From the NCBI GenBank assembly GCA_023333565.1, contig JAJKFH010000801.1:124001-188000 (forward strand): a stretch of 64,000 nt of DNA, in the 5' to 3' direction. This stretch comes from Puffinus mauretanicus (lineage: Eukaryota; Chordata; Aves; Procellariiformes; Procellariidae). Below, piece by piece: positions 13,516-25,886 of the stretch. The notes beneath the pieces are model-generated. The model was not told where the DNA came from. It did not search any database and saw only the letters and a program-made list of their open reading frames with translations. The translations under genes and the position numbers were made by a program. Within the stretch, counting starts at the first letter, position 1, and the number at the start of each line of letters is the position of its first letter.

Positions 13516-13547
13516 ATGCATTCATATAATTAATTATATTAATGCAT
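13516..13547. repeat. 32-bp near-perfect AT-rich palindrome
   Basis: Fifteen of the sixteen base pairs around the central AATT are self-complementary; the only mismatch pairs position 8 with position 25. The ends are ATGCATT and AATGCAT. A second palindrome, ATTAATGCATTAAT at 13,538-13,551, overlaps its right end, and outer arms at 13,524-13,533 and 13,552-13,561 are also complementary. Such nested AT-rich palindromes can extrude cruciforms; any function is unknown. Confidence 0.85.
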
Positions 13548-14228
13548 TAATTTAATTATATTGTTATCAGAACATGTATATAGATCACTCTAAATTCACA
13601 GCTTTTAATGTAAACAACTATAAACTAACAAATTGATGTTCAGCTGGAAAACATGTACCACAAGGAATGTTTAGCAGTGACAGTTTTAATTGTTTTTTAT
13701 ACCAGCCAAAGTACACAATTACAGTTTAAAATTGTTTCAAAAATGTTAAAGATACCTCATAGCTAGCTACTACTTATTCTTTTCTTTTTCTGAGTGAATT
13801 AAAATGGAAGACCTTTGTTTGTATTGGAACTATTTGTAGCCAGGCTATTCTCAGACCTGTACTTGTCCAGAACAGACAAAGATTTTAGAGTTTTTCAGGG
13901 TCATAGAGCAGTCAGAAAGGGCAGACGGTTGCATTTGGATCTGTCTGGTTTCTCACTGACTGCTACTTTGACCTAGTGTGAGTTTGAGATGAAGAAGGTA
14001 GACCTAATTTGTGCCAGCAGTACAGGAATCTTCAGGACGTTAACATGAGAAAGATGAGGTAAGTATAATCCCACATTCCTCTGCAGCTAGCAGTCACTTT
14101 CACCCCTGTAGTTCATATGCTCACGATGGGGTTGTACAGATGGTCCAAGCAATAGAGAAGTTGTCACTTTGGTTTACGTTGTGCATGAAGAAATCTCCAG
14201 ATTGCCTTGTCACTTCTTCAGGATCAGG

Positions 14229-14261
14229 AAAAAAAAAAAAAAAAAAGAAAGAAAAAAAAAA
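14229..14261. repeat. Poly(A)-rich tract
   Basis: Eighteen A are followed by GAAAG and a further A run. No polyadenylation signal precedes it at a normal distance, so it is listed as simple sequence only. Confidence 0.85.
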
Positions 14262-15678
14262 TGATAAGACAATCAGCCCCCAGGAACTTATCAGAGGTTA
14301 CAGGATCTTATTGCCAGATATGACCCAGTGTGGTTCAGTAAGCTAATTGCTTGGGAATGTACGTGATAATTAGGGAGCTACATTCGTGATCAAGAGCAGA
14401 TGTTTTTGACCATGGAAAAACAACTCAGGTCAGGATTCTTGCATACAGAATAACCTGAAAACCTGATCATTTTCATTCTTGTCCACAGCAGGTGCTCTCT
14501 CTGCTCTGTTCTCCTTCATGCAACCCAGTAACAATCTAAGCAATGATTAATAAAGGCAGGTGTGGTGAGATGATTTTATAGATCAGCTTAAGCCAACCGG
14601 GCATGTGAATATGGAAAATGAGTCAGACGCCCTGAAAGTGGTTAAAAAGGTAGGCGTCATCAACTGCTCATCAGATCTGTCCAAACAATAGATTATTCAA
14701 TTTAACGAGAAAACAACAGTTTAAATGATTCATGCTGAACAAAAATTGAATTCCTTTGGGTTTTTACAATCCATTTTAGATCAGCTGAGTTTGTAGAAAT
14801 TCTAGTGGGACATAATGTCAATGTCAAAATAAGGAAACTAATTTTTTCCATGTTTTATTACTAAAATTATTCGGTGAATTTAATGGGAATTAGCAAATAA
14901 TTTTGATCCACCTGAAATGATATTTTGACAGATTTCATACACATAAAAATAAGGAATTAGATTTTCAATAGAAAAAATATGCAAAAGTCATAACTGCTTA
15001 TATAACTGCCTTCTGAATAACTTGTATGAACTCTGACATGTCATCTTAAGAGCAGAAGGGGCAGTTGTTTTATCTCTATTAGTGGTTAACTTCTTCTTTT
15101 GTAAAAGCTGTATCTTCACAATATTATTAGGCAGAAGACACAAGGATAGTTTCTGAGCTCCTCAAAGAAAGATCTTTTTCTCTGTTATAGCAAAGCATCT
15201 TTCATTTAATTATACTAGTCAACCATGGAAAAGAACTTGTTAATGTGGCAAGAACTATGGAATTTAGGTCTTGCAATACATATTTAGCTGAGAAATGTTG
15301 TGAATTATAAGATCCATGGAAAATTATGGAATAATTACTTAAAAGCGACACGCTTTTCCTTTTTAAGTATACATATTTTCACACTGATCAACTCAAAGTC
15401 ACAGATAAAAAAACCCTGAATTCATCACCATCTATCCATTCCCTCGACTTAACTGTTTTCAGTAGAATATTTATCATTGCCACTTATCTACAGCCAAATG
15501 TGCAAAAGATGTGGAAAGAACAGAGGGAGAGAGAAAATTATCTGCTTCGTCTGCTCATTGAATTAATTAATTACTTGCACTAGTACTACAACTTTCAGCA
15601 CATCTGTTACTTAAATAATCAATAATTTATCATTTTTTATTCTCTAATGTTTTTCTTTTGTTAGGTATTTGGTGTTAC

Positions 15679-15708
15679 TCCTTTTTTTTTTCTCTCTCTC
15701 TTTCTCTC
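15679..15708. repeat. Polypyrimidine (TC)n tract
   Basis: A T run changes into TC dinucleotides and TTTC units. A tract of this kind could serve as a splice-acceptor pyrimidine tract, but the following sequence shows no supported exon. Confidence 0.75.
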
Positions 15709-17411
15709 CCTGACACTTGGAAACTTTCAATCTTCAGTCAATTATGGAACACACAGACTATGCTGGGACTGCAGCCTTTTCATGGTCCTAAATTAGGAGA
15801 ATGTGAAAAAGCAAGTTACATACTTACTGATTCTACAGGTTCCAAACATCCCATTAATCAGCATCTGCTTTCTTCACAAATGGAAATGCAAGTAAAACGT
15901 TGGCCCTCACTGGATCCAACTCTGTTGCAAATGGGAAGGCTGTATGGCAGCCCCAGGACAAGGCTCCTCGGCATCATAAGTTAACTGATCTTTTTAGACT
16001 TGGTTGAGATTTAAGTACAAGGGAGGGAGGTGGAAGCAAGTATGTGCAGAGTCATCCTCTTACTGCTGCCAAGGCCAAGTGGGGAAAATGGAGGAGATGA
16101 CAGGCAGTATGTTCTAAAAAAAAATTAATTTCTACTTTCCAAATTAAACCCCAGACAAACAGAAGATTGAGGTACTGATGTTTTTTTCTGAAGAAAATTG
16201 TTCTATGGAATAACAAAGGGGCATCAGGAAATGCATACCGAAGCTCCAAGGCCTTCAAATACCTTAATTGCACATAACGGTTTTAATTTAAAAACAACAA
16301 AAATGTAATCCAGTAATACAGAGTAAGACCTGTGCTTCATCAATAAAGATTATATAATCAGGCTAAGGCTTCTGACCAGTGAGTGATCACATCAAAGACA
16401 TGTCCATGTGTGCAAGGGACGTTTCTTCTCCATGTATTTCTGTAGTTGTTCAGACTTTGGCACGTAGAACTCCAGAACCAGATTTCCTTTCTTTCCTAGA
16501 TGAGGGCTTGGCCAAAATAAGATACTGTTGGAACTCCTTTCTCTTGTGAAATAGTGGATTAGAGGGGGGTCTGCTGGATAATCCCAGTGTCTCATTATGT
16601 TGAACATTTAAAGAGAACGTCAGTGAATAGAAGCAGTTCTACCCTTTTAATTAGTCTATAAAACTGTTGAGAATTTAGAAATGTAAATACATGTCACCTT
16701 TGTTGTGCCTCCCCAGCCTTCCTTCTTCTTTGCATCTCAGGATTTGATGTGGGCTTCTTTATGCCACAGTGAAAAATTCTACTGCTCACCATGCGTACTG
16801 TACCTTGCAGCTATTTTTCCTCATATTTTCTTCTTCAGTGCCTTCTTTGGTTATTTTTCACCTGCTGCAGATATGTGCAAATCCCTTCACCATGTCAGCT
16901 GAACCATGTGTAGCAATTTTGGCATCTTCTCTATGTTTTTGTCCCTTTAATTATTTTTCTTAACCTGTATTACTTTATTTTGTTCAACAGCTATTCCCAT
17001 ACTTCTCTTTTTCAGAAGATTATAATTTTAACAACCTTTTCTATCTATTACTACTTAACCACACTGGTATCCAATGCCCTTTTTAACTATTCACACTTAA
17101 TAGGATTAATTTCCCTTGTGTTCTTGTGGTGGTTTATTAAGTATTAACTACTTTTCTGCAGTAGATGGCATATGCAATTCATTGTAGAATTTCAGTTAAC
17201 ATTTCTGCAGGTATTCTGCATTCCATAAAAACCTTTGCAAAATTAAAAATAGGGAAAAGGAAAGAAAGAATAATTTTGAAAGATTCCTTCACTGCAGGCA
17301 AATCCTCTTACTGAAGCCTTTTCCATTCCCATGCTAGACACTAGGAAAGGTTTAGGGGTTCAACAGTGGTTGCAGGAAACAGTATTGCTCCAAACAACAT
17401 CTATTATTGAT

Positions 17412-17432
17412 ATTAGTAATTAGTAATTACTA
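17412..17432. promoter_or_regulatory. Clustered TAATTA-type homeodomain-like sites
   Basis: Two overlapping TAGTAATTA units end in the exact 12-bp palindrome TAGTAATTACTA at 17,421-17,432. TAATTA is the core of many homeodomain and POU sites, so this could be a binding cluster. Such motifs are also frequent by chance in AT-rich DNA. Confidence 0.2.
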
Positions 17433-19639
17433 GATAGGAACAAATCACACAACTACATGCTGGTCACACTACTTAAATGCACTTCCAAAAAGGACTCAGT
17501 CACTACAGTTATGAAGATAATATTACAGAGTGCATTAAACAAATAGAGCAGAAAGTATTGCCCAGTACTTTCTCAGTCACAACCAATATGCCTGACTGAT
17601 ACGAAAGGATGGTAATTTAGGGTTTGACTATCTCCCATCATTAAAGACTCTGATAATTTTTTTCAAGAGGAAGAGGTATAAGCTTAGATTTCAGCCATAT
17701 TCCATTTCAAGCAATTATGTTTGGCTTACTTAGAATATCCTAAGTCCTTTGGACGAGGTATGTTCATTTGCTTCACTTTCTGTCTGTGTTTGGGGTTGGG
17801 CACACCTTTAAAAAAATTCCATATTCTGTCTTAGAGGTAAGGTAATTTCTTTATGTAGCACATTGGGATCTTTATGGATGAAAGTTACTTGATACTGTAA
17901 ATTTGAGTTATGCTGCTGTTCTGAAAACATGATTTAAAGACAGCTAGTGAAATGTTATCTTTCCCTGCAGCCTCCTGCCAGGAGGGTTTGCGTGGCCCGC
18001 AGGCAGCTGTGGGTATTATTATAATGAATTCTCTCTTACCTAGAGAAGCTACAATACTATGCACATTTCCAAGAGTTGTTCCTAGGCTTATAGCTGTCTA
18101 TAATTTCAAAAGATGACCAAATATCTAAGGTCTATGGACATGCCTACAACTAGAAGATCAGAAAGTACCTCAAAAGCAGGCCTTACAGAAATTATTTGCA
18201 GTAAACACATTCTGTATCTGAACTTCTCACTGAAGCCAGGGGAGGTACTGCTTAGAATTAACGATGCAAATCCACTGATTTGAGTACAGGTCCATATGGG
18301 TTTTCCAAGGAAAATTAAAGTATCTTGGTGAGTTCATTTGGTTTTAGAATAGGAATAAATCTGATCCATGCCACTGAAATTTTGTTTGCTTATTTTGAAA
18401 TAATCTCCATCAATACGTCACTCAAATTAGCAAAAATTTAATCACCTGGACAGCGTCAATGCAGACATAAAAACATGTCTGAGCAAACTGCTGACCAGCA
18501 CGTGCAAGAACATCTTCCTTTAGAAATGATACCTTCAACATGATAAAGATCAAACTTTAAATGAAACTCAGCTGTGCTTGGGATGCTGCTAATCTGTGCA
18601 CTTCTTATGCCTTTCCAGTATGTAATACTGTTATAAATCAATAAACTTTCTGGGAGCCTGATTGACTGAGCTGTGACATTTGGTCTATTTGCAGCTCAGG
18701 CAATATCCTGGGACGTTCTGTAACTGTCCTGATGACACTTACAAGATGGATTTCTCCATTTAGGCAAAATGCCTAGGGTACGTGTATTTCTGGAGAAATG
18801 TATCTTCTTTAGCATTGTTTAAGCTATGCAGCCAAGACATCAGTGATCTCATTGGCATTTAAGGGAAGCTACATTTGGGTTTAATTCCTAGTGCTCTGTT
18901 TATTTTACTGTAGTAAAAATTGTGTAAAAAGTGCTATACACTTTTATGTTTAAGTATAATGTTCATATGTAGATGCTCACATATGCAGTTCATGGAGCTT
19001 TCTAAAAAGTTAATCTATATGGCTCTAAGTAAAAGAATGTCATAGTTTTATTACTATTGTAATCACTTATTTAGAAAATATGAATGAAAATAACAGTAAG
19101 GAAAATACAATATTCTAAGATGACTTTTTTTTTCCTTCCAGAATATGCTAGCAAAGTGCAAGAAAACTGAGAAACGATTTTCAGCTTCTTCAAGATTTCC
19201 TCACAGGAACAATTTACTTTTATTCTTAATCCTTCCTACTTCACAAAATACAAGAGCTTTTCTCATCGTAAAAAGAGAAACACACAACTCTCTATAGCAT
19301 GATTAACCTCTAAGGCTGGATTTTAATACTCTGAAAATATCATTGATAATTATATACAGCAAGATTACATTTGCAGTTTCTACATTCTGTTTTTTTTCTT
19401 AAACATGCAGGATTAGATCACGTATTTGCTTAGACTAATATACTGTGGTTGATATTATCCAGTAGCATATATCAGTGAAATGTAAAATGAAAAGAGGGAA
19501 CACATAAGCATGGATAAGGATGAAGTCCCTGTAACATTTTACAAGAGAAGCTGTATTCTCCGGTATAACATCTGTACTGGTAATCTATAAACATGCATTC
19601 TATTATAAACTCTATTATCATCAGGTTTGTTACCTTTGA

Positions 19640-19692
19640 GGGTTTGGGGGCGGGGGCTGGGGGGGGTGTCCCGTCCCCCATCCCCCTCCCCC
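19640..19692. other. Adjacent G-tracts and C-tracts (G-quadruplex candidate on both strands)
   Basis: On the plus strand, G runs of 3, 5, 5 and 8 separated by loops of 1-3 nt occupy 19,640-19,666, which fits the standard four-tract quadruplex pattern. They are followed at once by C runs at 19,670-19,692 (3, 5, 5 and 5 C), which give a second quadruplex pattern on the minus strand. The two halves are also roughly complementary and could form a hairpin. It is isolated within strongly AT-rich DNA. Confidence 0.75.
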
Positions 19693-22600
19693 AAATCTAA
19701 TTTCACTAAGCCTTTAGGTTTAGACTCTTAAAAGAAGCACTTTTAGTCCACTAAAACCAAAGAAGTGTTTTGCTTAAATGGAAATCTTATGCCTGAGACA
19801 GTGTTAAATAAGAGACTTCTTCAGAATCTATCATTCTGCCATTCCTGTTCTTTAAGTACCTATTTATTGGTACATAATTTTCCCTCACAGAGGCCATTCT
19901 GGTTTCTTCTTGTCAATAATTTACATAACTTTCTGTATAACATGGCCTAAATTTTTGTTCCATTTATGTTATGCTGTACTGGGGTATATTGAACTGGCTC
20001 ACAAGTATGATTTCAGAATGTAGTTACTGCCTCGGTGTTCTTCAGTGCAAAAGCTGATTTTAATGATCGGGCTTACATTTTTTGTTCAAGTCAATCATTT
20101 TTTTCAACTGATTGATGGCAAATCAAACCTGGTACTAGCCAGTTATTTTCTTTATCCTTCTGTTCCTCAGAGTCTCTTCTTTTCAAAATTCCTTTTTTTT
20201 TTTTTTCTTTCTTTATCTTTGCAAAATGATATTATGTTAAAACATTTTTGGATTAAAGGAAACATTGCCTGAGGGCATATATATTGTATTAAAAAAAATA
20301 CTGTATCACATCAACTGAGACCCTTATGAAACAATAAGAAGGTTCATCTTATGAAGACATTGGAGGCATACTGTAAATAGAGTATTCCAGGCTTATAGAA
20401 TTAGCCTCCATCAAAAAGTCAAATAGTTTATATGAATAACTTCTTTAACACTAATAAATGGTACACAAAGAAATAGTCACTGACGTCTTTGTCATCTCTC
20501 TTCTTATAGGATAAATTAACCTGGGAATTTTTTATTGTTTGTTTATTTGGGTTTTGTGCCTACAGTGTCCCTTGTGATGTACAGTGGGCACCCATGCTCA
20601 GCCTCAGTACTGGCTAGACATAGGAACAGGGAAGAAGAGCATCTTAGCATCTTGTCTGCTCCAGATGTGACTGCCCTTAGAAATTATAACATGCAGTCCA
20701 TGACTGCAAACATTTTTTTTTTTTTTTTTAACCTATCTTCTCAAGCAACAGTTAGTTTGATAAATGATTGGGGACCTAAATGAAAGTTCTTAAAGGTAAC
20801 TGTAAAAAATTATGAGTAACCTCATTAGGCTATTATTCTACCTCATAGTAGAATAACATAATTCTGTTATTCTACCATGTACATATGCAATACAAAATAT
20901 TAAACTTTGATTATTTTCCCTACTTGTCCAATCTATAGATAATTATTTGGTTGATACAATAGTTTTTACAGTAACTTTTATCCCAAAATTTAATTACAAC
21001 AATGTGCTCTATTACTTAGTCATTTTAACAACTAATTTGCATTTAATTTCATCTTTAACTGCACAATGTGCTACATTCATTACACTTTTCAATTTCTTGT
21101 GTTTTCTGCAATTTAGATTTTAATATTACAGAATGTACTCCATAATGAGTTTTTATTATTTTTTTCAGCAAAGATATTATGATAAGTAATGAAAATCTAC
21201 CAGATGGCTCTTTATCTCTAGACCCCAATCCAACAAAGCCTGAGATGTAATTAACTTCATATATATATCACCACACCACTTTCAAAAGGGTCTCAAGCTT
21301 TCTTTGGAGTATCTGTGAGCATCCCAGCTAGCTTTCATTTGCCACTCTAAAAGGGCATTGATTTTTCAAAGATTTTCTATCAAATCTGCCACCACATGGC
21401 AGCAATGGATGAGAGTGTGAAGTTGAATGGGCTCATGAATTGGGTCATATGGGTCATGAAATAACATCCAGTAGTTCAAATATTTTCTCTGATGTTTATC
21501 AAAATTATACCTATGGACTAAAGATAATATATAGAGCATGACTCCATAAAACACATAGGTTTACAGACTTACTACAGGTGGTCTGTGGCTGTAACATGGT
21601 GTATGTTACATTCTCTCATTAATTTTGGTGAAAACCGCATAGGCAAGGCCTTGAAAGTTATTAACATGTAGTAGCAAAGCACACCAATGTTGACTTTTTG
21701 AGATTACATTAACACAAAGAAATCCGATACTCTGCAATGGTAAGCTTTTAAATTGTATTCCTGCTTTATAATTTATTGTATTATTCCTCAGAATTTGTTG
21801 TTGTAATCACTGGGTTTGAGTTAGAAGGAAACACATCCTATGAAGACTTTTTGGATGAATATATTTTATTATATTATGTATGTGATTTGTAACAGATGAC
21901 TTCACCAACAGACTGCTCATGTTATCCCTGACTCTGCAGCCAGCCAAATAGTACATAATGGGTACTACTAAAGCAAAACATTTACATCCAAAGATTCCAT
22001 TAACAGGGACGTTCCTCCCCTGGAAAGAGTAGGCAGAGGCATATTACAAACTGTACCTCTGAAAAGGAATAGTAAAAGTTGGAGAATCTGTGCTGAATTC
22101 ATATTACTGCTTTCCATCCACCCCTTTCTTATTTTGAGTAACACATTTGCTATTTTGATAAAAAGGCATAGATTTGTCACCTGCTTTTTCCCAACATCCA
22201 GTAATGTTTACTTTAAAAGAGACTCTTGCAGCTTTGGAGGACACTTGCTTGCTTCAGAAATCTGAAATCCATTCTAGAAATCCATCTTCTGATATCCATG
22301 TTGGGTTTGAGGTCCCATGGATACCTCTCTTTGCCTATGTTAGTTTATAAGAATACCTTCAGAAAGGAAATATATCTATGTTCACCAGTTTCAGCCAAGG
22401 TCACTGTCAACAGCAGACAAAATTAAAGTAAAATATTACTTGTGTTCTGTTTTGTCAAAGGAAAAAAATCAAGATCCTGATTGTGGAGTTGCAAATAAAA
22501 TTACAAAAGAGGCAAGTATGACTAAATTAAAACTTCTGATGTTCTTTCTGAGATGTAATCTAAACCCGTGGATGGAATGAACTGAAGGAAGATTTTAGCC

Positions 22601-23924
22601 AGCACCACTCCACCTCCTGGACAGGACTTCTCGGAGGTGTTTTTCCCACAGTTGATGTTCGTTTGTAAATCTCGGCTTGTAATATTTTGCAAACTCTATT
22701 TCATAGATTGTAAAATAATTTTTTAATATACTATTAAATATACAGTAATCTATCGGGTTGTAGCCTCTACTGTTTGCTGTCTTTTTATAGACACCATACG
22801 TATGATATGAATTATACCAACTGTCCCCAACTTTCTAAATACTGCTAGTTTTAGGATCACTGCATTGTATCTAGTCAACAACTACTCCTATGGATTTCAG
22901 AGTCAAAGGATAGCATAAATGAATGAGGCTGGATAAGGTATTTGTTGACAATGGATTACTGCCAAGAAATCATGAGCCAGACCAAATTTTATGTTTTGTA
23001 TATTTCCACTGGATGCAGAGGAGTAAAAAAAATTACCTTCTGAAAATACACACAGTACACTTCTCTTTTGTTGGGAATAATCCAGAAAAGTACTGGAAAA
23101 CTTGTCAAAGTATAAGAAACTGTGAACACGAGTACTTGACACTTTACTCTTCTAAAATATTGCATCTTTTTTCACTTTCACAAAGAAAAATCAGTGGTTT
23201 ACATCTTGCATCCTTAAGTGAGTAATTTCTGGATGACCTATTTGTGATCGGTAGTAAAAGAATAAATATGTAAAAAAACCTGAAAACTTATTTGGCTTAT
23301 TTTTCAGTCAGCGAAACACAGGAAGCAAAAAGATTTGAAATATACATTATAACCTTGATCATTTGCAGAAAGAGATTGTCATCTTTCTTGGAATTTTGGA
23401 TTAAGATGCAGATTTTCTTGGCAACAGTTGCTAAGTGAAACACTGCATGACAAAATGGACTACCATAATTCATAGGAGATGAAAACTTGGAAATTATTAA
23501 TTTGCTTTCCTAACTTCTGCAGTTTTTTTCATTTTGTTTAAAGGGACAACCCAGTAGTTACAGCTCCATAATAAACCTTTGTGTAAAAATAACGAGGGCT
23601 AGTTTATAATATTTATTTCATGTTTTTACAGAGGAGTAATGACAACTAAGAATTCTCTCTGATCCTTACATAACCCATTGTGTCTTTCATGTGATTATGA
23701 AGACACAATCGGTAGCTAAATATTACCCTTTTTTCTGTCCCATAAGATGGACATGAGAAAGGATACAGACCAGGTAGAGGCCTGGATTTCCCACTCCGTG
23801 CACACTAATTGCAATACCAGAAACATCAAAATTTCCCTCTGTCATTGGCAAATTCTATCAACTTCTAAAGTAAAGTTAGAGGACTGTGCCTCAAATATAG
23901 CTCAAAAGGTCAGAGAACCTCCTC
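19693..23924. other. Unique AT-rich DNA, no gene seen
   Basis: No repeat family or exon is recognised. T runs occur at 20,193-20,206 and 20,713-20,729. A three-arm alternating inverted repeat lies at 20,833-20,875. The sequence from 21,000 to 23,900 is otherwise featureless by eye. Confidence 0.55.
20833..20875. repeat. Alternating inverted repeat (two mutually exclusive hairpins)
   Basis: A central arm GTAGAATAAC at 20,848-20,857 can pair with TTATTCTAC at 20,833-20,841 (9 bp, 6-nt loop) or with GTTATTCTAC at 20,866-20,875 (10 bp, 8-nt loop). The two stems share the central arm, so only one can form at a time. Confidence 0.8.
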
Positions 23925-24560
23925 CAGGTACTGAAATGCACCCTCATGAAGTTTATAGATGATACAAAATTGTGGCAGCCAGTTGGTAGTTTGAGGGCGG
24001 AGGCTCTTCCTAAGGGGACCTGGACAAGCTGGAGGAATGGATGAGAGGAACCTGATGAAGTTCAATAGGGACAAATGCAAAGCCCTGCCCTGGGCAGGCA
24101 AAGCCCCAGCAGCCATCCAGGCTGGACCTGCCTGGCCAGGAGCAGCTCTGCAGGAAGGTCCCTGGGGCCTGGTGGCAGCAAGTGGAGGGGAGCCCGCAGT
24201 GCCCTGGCAGCACCTCAGGGCATCACGGGTGGCATGAACAGGGGCATGGCCAGGAAATTGAGGGGGGAATTAGCTCCCTCTGCTCAATACTTGTCAGATC
24301 ATATCTAAATACCACATCAACAAACTGGGGTGAGGCCAGGGCAGTCGGGGTTGGAGCACTTGCCCTAGGAGGAGAGGTCACGGGAGCAGGGCTTGGCCAG
24401 CCTGGGGCAGGGAAGGCTTTGGAGGAACTCACAGAAGCCACCCTGCCCGCGGGGAGGGGATGGAGGAGATGGAGCCAAGCTCTTCACAGAGGAGCCTGGT
24501 GGAAGACACAACAGACAAGAGATGTAAACTGAAACAGAGGAGGTTTCTGCTGAATACAAA
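23925..24560 (+). mobile_element. Rearranged CR1 LINE fragment (RT end, C-terminal region and beginning of 3' part)
   Basis: Sense orientation is plus. 'AAGTTTATAGATGATACAAAATTG' corresponds to the RT catalytic region, with the Phe-Ala-Asp-Asp motif decayed to Phe-Ile-Asp-Asp. It is followed by 'AGAGGAACCTGATGAAGTTCAA', a landmark of the CR1 ORF2 thumb region. Later CR1 landmarks appear in order: a CTCTGCTCAATACTTGTCAG box (24,278), a CATCAACAAACTGG box (24,316), GGAGCACTTGCCCT (24,354), and AGATGTAAACTGAAACAGAGGAGGTT (24,520). Several expected intervals are missing or shortened, so it is internally deleted. The characteristic CR1 3' octamer tail is absent, indicating 3' loss near 24,560. Confidence 0.75.
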
Positions 24561-24570
24561 GAGAAAAGAA

Positions 24571-24700
24571 AGCAAGGCAAGGCAAGGCCAGGCCTTGGAG
24601 GATTTTCGGTTCTTGGAAATATTACTGCTTAGAAAGTATATAAAGCGTGTATTTATAAAGGATATAAAGTATAAAAAGGATATAAAGGAATATAAAACAC
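24571..24700. repeat. Short tandem repeats: (GGCAA)n then (GGATATAAA)n-like
   Basis: GGCAA units at 24,571-24,594 abut the truncated CR1. From about 24,630 to 24,700 the motif GATATAAAG or TATAAAG recurs at roughly 10-20 nt intervals. Both look like local slippage products at the broken end of the CR1. Confidence 0.7.
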
Positions 24701-25855
24701 AGGCTTATAATGCTCCTAAGATTGGATGGAATTTTTCCTAGTATCTCTGGATTTTGGCAAACAGGTTGTTGTGGTGTGATATAACACAAAACAGCTGCTT
24801 CTTAATATGACAAAGTACTGACAGCATCTTCTATTCCTGAGCTCCACCATTTGTGAAGTTTTTCTCCTCAAACATGTCATTGAGCAAGGTGGCAGTTATT
24901 TATATGTTTATTTTCTTTTCCTGCCATGTTGTTACTGCTATGAATTTTCTGTCTCAGTCCTTCAACAGGACGTAGTTTGGTTAAATATTTTCCAATTGGA
25001 AAATGCTGATCAGTGCGAATGTAAATGTTCAGAATGTGTCAACATATTTGGAACTTTTCAAATTTGACAAAATGCCAGCAGGAACCAGAACGGCTCCTGG
25101 TGTAGATATTTATGTACAGCATGTTATGAAAGCTGCTTTATATGCCACAAGATTATCCAACAAACTACCCAACCCAAGTTTAGAAACCTTAGAGCTTTCA
25201 CTCCCACATTCCCTGGCATATATCTTCCAGAAAGGCCACATTAATTTTTCAGTTTGCCACTTTTAAAAAAAGGCAAATGAACATTCACACTCTGATACTT
25301 CAGGAGTAAGAAGCATGGTGCAGAGGAGAGCATGATACAGTTGGGAAGGCTGACTCAAGTGAGCTGCGATGATGTCAGAACTGACCTTGCAGAATAGGAA
25401 TCACTTCGGAGACCTGCGTCCTTCTGGGCTTAGTTACAATCCCAGACAATATAGCAAAGAGATGAAATCGAAAGGGTCATTCTGCAGAAACATATAATTG
25501 TGGGGTTGCCTCCGGAGATGGGCCCTTCTACTGAGGTTTCATATACGCTATATGGATGGCAAGGAAAGAAGATAAACAGGAACTGCTCGGAAACTGAGAT
25601 TTCAGCAAATCCCCTGCAGCCTTGGGGTATGCTGAGAGAGTGACAGTAATTCTGGGCCTTGAAATGACAGCAGGACCCATTTTGGTATCTATCCTGCTTT
25701 GCTTCAGCCTGAATGAAAGGTTCTTAGTGCACATATTAAATTGTATGAGGCATCTGACATGGATCAAGAATATCTGATGGAAAACTGTGAAGTTTTCATG
25801 TTAACAAGTGTGATTTGAATTTCTGCAATTTATATTCTCTTTTAATGCATAAATT

Positions 25856-25886
<31 letters not shown>

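Larger units (their letters stand above)
11351..19639. other. Unique AT-rich DNA with small structural motifs
   Basis: No gene or named repeat family is seen. Low-complexity spots include a (TTTG)n-like stretch at about 12,230-12,276, an A-rich run at 14,229-14,261 and a TC-rich run at 15,679-15,708. Notable motifs are the palindrome at 13,516-13,547 and the TAATTA-type palindrome at 17,421-17,432. A TATATATAAAAG box at about 11,670 resembles a TATA element but has no supported transcript downstream. Confidence 0.55.
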
